From contig PLYB01000172.1 in the NCBI GenBank assembly GCA_003151655.1, positions 1 through 15,455 on the forward strand: a DNA stretch of 15,455 nt, read 5' to 3'. This document shows positions 13,057-15,455 of this stretch, in pieces. This DNA is from Gallionellaceae bacterium (GTDB lineage Bacteria; Pseudomonadota; Gammaproteobacteria; Burkholderiales; Gallionellaceae). Under the pieces are notes generated by a model. It did no database searches. It was not told the origin of the DNA and saw nothing but the letters and a program-made list of their open reading frames with translations. A program made the translations under genes and the position numbers. Position 1 is the stretch's first letter; each line of letters starts with the position of its first letter.

Positions 13057-14271
13057 TCAATCGGGCAATTTTTCTATGAACTGCCTCATCGCGATTTTCA
13101 TGCTGACGAAATGCGGGTTATACATCAGCCGTCGTAACGTGCCCTGCTTGAGATTTTTTTCTGTAATCTCCCCGTGTATAACAGTCTCCAGGCGATCTAT
13201 GCAGGCCTGATATTTTGCCATTTCATTTGGATAATAATGCAGGCAGTTGCAATACTCACCCAGTTCGCCGTAATACTCATCTTCGCGAGGTAACACGATA
13301 GCGGTATGTGCCGAACTACTGATTTTTTGTTCGGATAATACACTATTAACATACTCGATTTTATCTGTGTCCAGCCCTGCGGGAATTTTTCCGGCATCGG
13401 AGAAATAATACACCAACTTATTTGCCGAATGTGTCGCGTAAGTCATGAGCTCAATGGTGGCTGCGCTATTAACCGTTTCATCATCCTGACTCACCACTGC
13501 AAACACCGGAATTTGTACTTTTCGTTTTGCGAGTTGAGTCTTCAAGGCGCGCGTCAGTGCATGCATCTGCGCGGCTGCATTTTTTGGGAATGATTCATAT
13601 TTGTACATGTCCATATCAGGTTTGATACTCAACCATTTTGCCGAAGCTGTCAGCCAGCTATACGTCTTGTGAAAGTTGGCAAAGGCTGCCTTGGAGGAAA
13701 CCCTTAATGCAGGCGCAAACAAGAACAGTCCTCGCACACGCTGATCGTGCAAACTTTGATAAACACTGAGCGCCCCCCCGGCAGAATATCCGCCCAGATA
13801 CACCTCGTCCACTTCTGCCGCAAGCTGGTCGACACCATACGCAACAGTCTTTTCCCACTCTTGCCAGGCAATCTCAAGCAAATCCCCCGGTTGTGTGCCG
13901 TGCCCCGGCAATAACACCCCAAACACGAGGAAGCCCTGCTCTTGAAAAAATGCGCCCAAGTGACGCATATGGTATGGGGAGTCTGTTAAACCGTGCGTCA
14001 ACAAAATCCCGCGACGATAAGTTTTCACTTTACCAGCAGGATAACCTTCAGCCGGTTTTAGTTCAAACGGCGCATTACCATCAACTATCTTGTCCGAAAC
14101 GGGTAAACCGACAGCGCCACGGGCCGTGGCAATTAGTTTGCGAGAGCCTTCGATGTATTCTGAAAAGCTGGCGTGGGGATCAATAAATCGGGAATTCAAA
14201 CCGGATGGATAATGCCGGGCCGCCAACACCGGCGTAATTGCATGTGCGACAACGCCTCGCGCAGGCTGCAT
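13057..14271 (-). CDS. Alpha/beta hydrolase (lipase/esterase-like)
   Basis: From the ATG at 14271 this is 404 residues of an alpha/beta-hydrolase fold serine enzyme. Seen in order: the oxyanion-hole segment LLTHGLTDSPYHM (His93), LLPGHG (121-126), the nucleophile elbow GYSAGG with Ser163, a likely acid in SQDDETV (Asp263 or 264), and His322 in SSSAHTAIVLPRED. This is a complete Ser-Asp-His set, as in monoacylglycerol lipases and carboxylesterases. The substrate is not readable. A Cys-containing C-terminal tail (CNCLHYYPNEMAKYQACIDR) follows the catalytic His. No signal peptide is evident. The ATG at 14271 starts 2 bp after the upstream gene stop, whereas the longer start at 14340 would overlap that gene by 67 bp; GGAT lies 5 bases before the chosen ATG. 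Confidence 0.88.
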   Translation of the reverse strand: MQPARGVVAHAITPVLAARHYPSGLNSRFIDPHASFSEYIEGSRKLIATARGAVGLPVSDKIVDGNAPFELKPAEGYPAGKVKTYRRGILLTHGLTDSPYHMRHLGAFFQEQGFLVFGVLLPGHGTQPGDLLEIAWQEWEKTVAYGVDQLAAEVDEVYLGGYSAGGALSVYQSLHDQRVRGLFLFAPALRVSSKAAFANFHKTYSWLTASAKWLSIKPDMDMYKYESFPKNAAAQMHALTRALKTQLAKRKVQIPVFAVVSQDDETVNSAATIELMTYATHSANKLVYYFSDAGKIPAGLDTDKIEYVNSVLSEQKISSSAHTAIVLPREDEYYGELGEYCNCLHYYPNEMAKYQACIDRLETVIHGEITEKNLKQGTLRRLMYNPHFVSMKIAMRQFIEKLPD

Positions 14272-14273
14272 TT

Positions 14274-15209
14274 CTATCCAACCAAACGGGAAAGACTCAG
14301 CAACAATAGCAAGATCATCCAGAATACCAAGGCTCGCCAAACAAGACCAATCGTACTCTGCATAAAATCGACATCTGCCGCTTCGGCTATACCAATCTCA
14401 GGGCGATATACTGGAGATGAGTCCTGCACAATAGTCATGCCGAGACGAACACCCAACGCGCCAGCGCCACTTGCCAACACGATGCCTTCTTCCGTATCGG
14501 GCCAATTTTGCGATTGCGTACGCCAGCAATAGACGGTCTCTTCAAAATCACCCACGATGGCAAACGTTATGGCAGTAAGACGCAGCGGCAGCCATTCCAT
14601 CGCACGACAAGCGTGACGTGCAAACTTTCCAAAATCACCAGACTCTTCGCCACTCAATCTTCCCCAGCGCGCGTTTAAAAATAAACCGAGCCGATACAGA
14701 ATCGCGCCAACCGGCCCCAAGCCCAGCGACATAAAAATCACAAACCACGTCACTACGCCAAAAACGTTTCGGTGAGATGCCAGCAGTGCCTGCTCGATGG
14801 TAACGCGCGCAACTTCTTCCTCGTTCATTTCGTGGCATGACTTACCGCACCATTGTGAAAGCAATTCCTGAGCTGCTCCCAGATCGTGTTTGCGTAGCGC
14901 TCTGTGAATATCGGTAAAATAATGGCTGGAGCGCCGAAAACCCATAGTGAGATACAGCACCAGCACGCAGCCAAGCCAAGCCAGCACAGGCTGAATACTC
15001 ATTAACAGCCAATAGCTCAACACCCCCAGCAACAAAGGCAAAAACATCGCGGCCAGCCACGCGATTTTGCCATGCTTGTGCGCACCCGCATCCAAATGAT
15101 GCTGAAAGAAATTCACATAGCTGTCCATCCAGGTAAACAGATATTTACGCGAGGAGAGCGGGCGTACTTGCTCCAATAATAGGGCAGCGATCAGGGCAAA
15201 CAGACTCAT
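14274..15209 (-). CDS. CobD/CbiB-family-like membrane protein
   Basis: From the ATG at 15209 this is 311 residues, an integral membrane protein with hydrophobic segments at about 2-14, 50-68, 72-90, 150-175 and 287-306. The MSLFALIAALLLEQVRPL start and the late ASGAGALGVRLGM plus FMQSTIGLVWRALVFW segments resemble the CobD/CbiB-like (AmpE-related) proteins common in Betaproteobacteria. True CbiB attaches aminopropanol to adenosylcobyric acid. No other cobalamin genes are present here and this branch is of unproven function, so a B12 role should not be assumed. The start at 15209 is preferred over GTG 15254 because family members begin at this hydrophobic segment; neither has a clear ribosome site. 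The hydrolase gene begins 2 bp after the stop, so the two are almost certainly co-translated. Confidence 0.8.
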   Translation of the reverse strand: MSLFALIAALLLEQVRPLSSRKYLFTWMDSYVNFFQHHLDAGAHKHGKIAWLAAMFLPLLLGVLSYWLLMSIQPVLAWLGCVLVLYLTMGFRRSSHYFTDIHRALRKHDLGAAQELLSQWCGKSCHEMNEEEVARVTIEQALLASHRNVFGVVTWFVIFMSLGLGPVGAILYRLGLFLNARWGRLSGEESGDFGKFARHACRAMEWLPLRLTAITFAIVGDFEETVYCWRTQSQNWPDTEEGIVLASGAGALGVRLGMTIVQDSSPVYRPEIGIAEAADVDFMQSTIGLVWRALVFWMILLLLLSLSRLVG

Positions 15210-15455
15210 GGCAATATTGTGTGATAGAGCTAAAACTGGCTCGCACAATACCACATGGAAGATTGAAGGTGAACCGCAAGCGACACGGTTTCAATATCGC
15301 CGTGAGTCAAGCGACATCTAAAAAGGCTTAAAGAAAAACGCAGGAAAGGGCTTAGATAAAACCGAGTAATTTTAGAAATATCGGTTTTGGAGTGATTCAG
15401 GATTACTGCTAATGATGCCAACCATGATTAGTTGGCGTCCCCAACGAGATTCGAA
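15210..15455. other. Non-coding right edge with two inverted repeats
   Basis: No convincing gene is visible. A 63-codon minus-strand ORF (15230-15421) lacks a ribosome site and is not called. Two perfect inverted repeats occur: AAAACCGA (15358-15365) with TCGGTTTT (15381-15388), and GCCAAC (15417-15422) with GTTGGC (15431-15436). They may be operator or leader structures of the minus-strand CobD-like/hydrolase unit, or belong to a gene beyond the edge. Confidence 0.5.

Noticed and set aside
14272..14340. Longer start for the hydrolase at 14340
   Set aside because: It would overlap the end of the CobD-like gene by 67 bp; the ATG at 14271 directly after that stop is the simpler coupled start.
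15230..15421. A 63-codon minus-strand ORF at the right edge
   Set aside because: It overlaps the CobD-like gene's start region, lacks a ribosome site and has no recognisable features.
1..15455. CRISPR array, prophage, toxin-antitoxin or defence system
   Set aside because: No regularly spaced repeats, phage structural or integrase genes, or recognisable defence domains are present; RmuC is a common chromosomal gene and is not evidence of one.

Overview
The window reads as a free-living betaproteobacterium. The neighbourhood (PII, nadE, rmuC, comEC, ppiD, a betaproteobacterial CobD/CbiB-like membrane protein) and the protein sequences resemble Nitrosomonadales/Gallionellaceae-type genomes. That placement is inference from protein character; no database search was possible. 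It looks like ordinary chromosome. There is no rRNA, tRNA, CRISPR array, prophage or complete insertion sequence, but there is one small non-autonomous mobile element.

Layout. (1) 1-3058, all minus strand: rmuC, then nadE (ATGA overlap), then the first 44 codons of a glnB-type PII gene running off the left edge. (2) 3059-3290 is non-coding. (3) 3291-6093, minus strand: a four-gene unit. In transcription order it is a two-TM zinc-ribbon protein, a very small ORF, a soluble hybrid sensor kinase (REC-PAS-HisKA_3-HATPase) and a NarL/FixJ-type response regulator whose start overlaps the kinase stop. A 141-bp element with 25-bp terminal inverted repeats and an ATAA target duplication sits directly against the kinase start codon. 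(4) comEC, the competence DNA channel, is divergent at 6145-8508. It ends in a hairpin shared with the convergent ppiD (8546-10435, minus). (5) 10436-10719 holds divergent promoter signals and a terminator-like hairpin in the ppiD leader. (6) 10720-12384, plus strand: an envelope-protein cluster of an LPP20-type lipoprotein, a 47-aa small secreted or lipoprotein missed by a length-filtered ORF search, and a secreted FecR-domain protein. (7) 12463-15209, minus strand: a CobD/CbiB-like membrane protein, an alpha/beta hydrolase (2-bp gap) and a stand-alone cyclic-nucleotide-binding domain protein. (8) 15210-15455 has no convincing gene but two small inverted repeats.

The observation most worth following is the element at 5421-5561. 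Removing it and one ATAA copy in silico restores an upstream 36-codon ORF whose TGA overlaps the kinase ATG as ATGA. This suggests the insertion broke a translationally coupled junction and replaced it with a Shine-Dalgarno-like AGAGG from its own terminal repeat. Other points of interest are the 47-aa small protein beside the LPP20 and FecR genes, two inverted repeats in the comEC divergent region, and a terminator-like hairpin between a ppiD promoter and its start codon.
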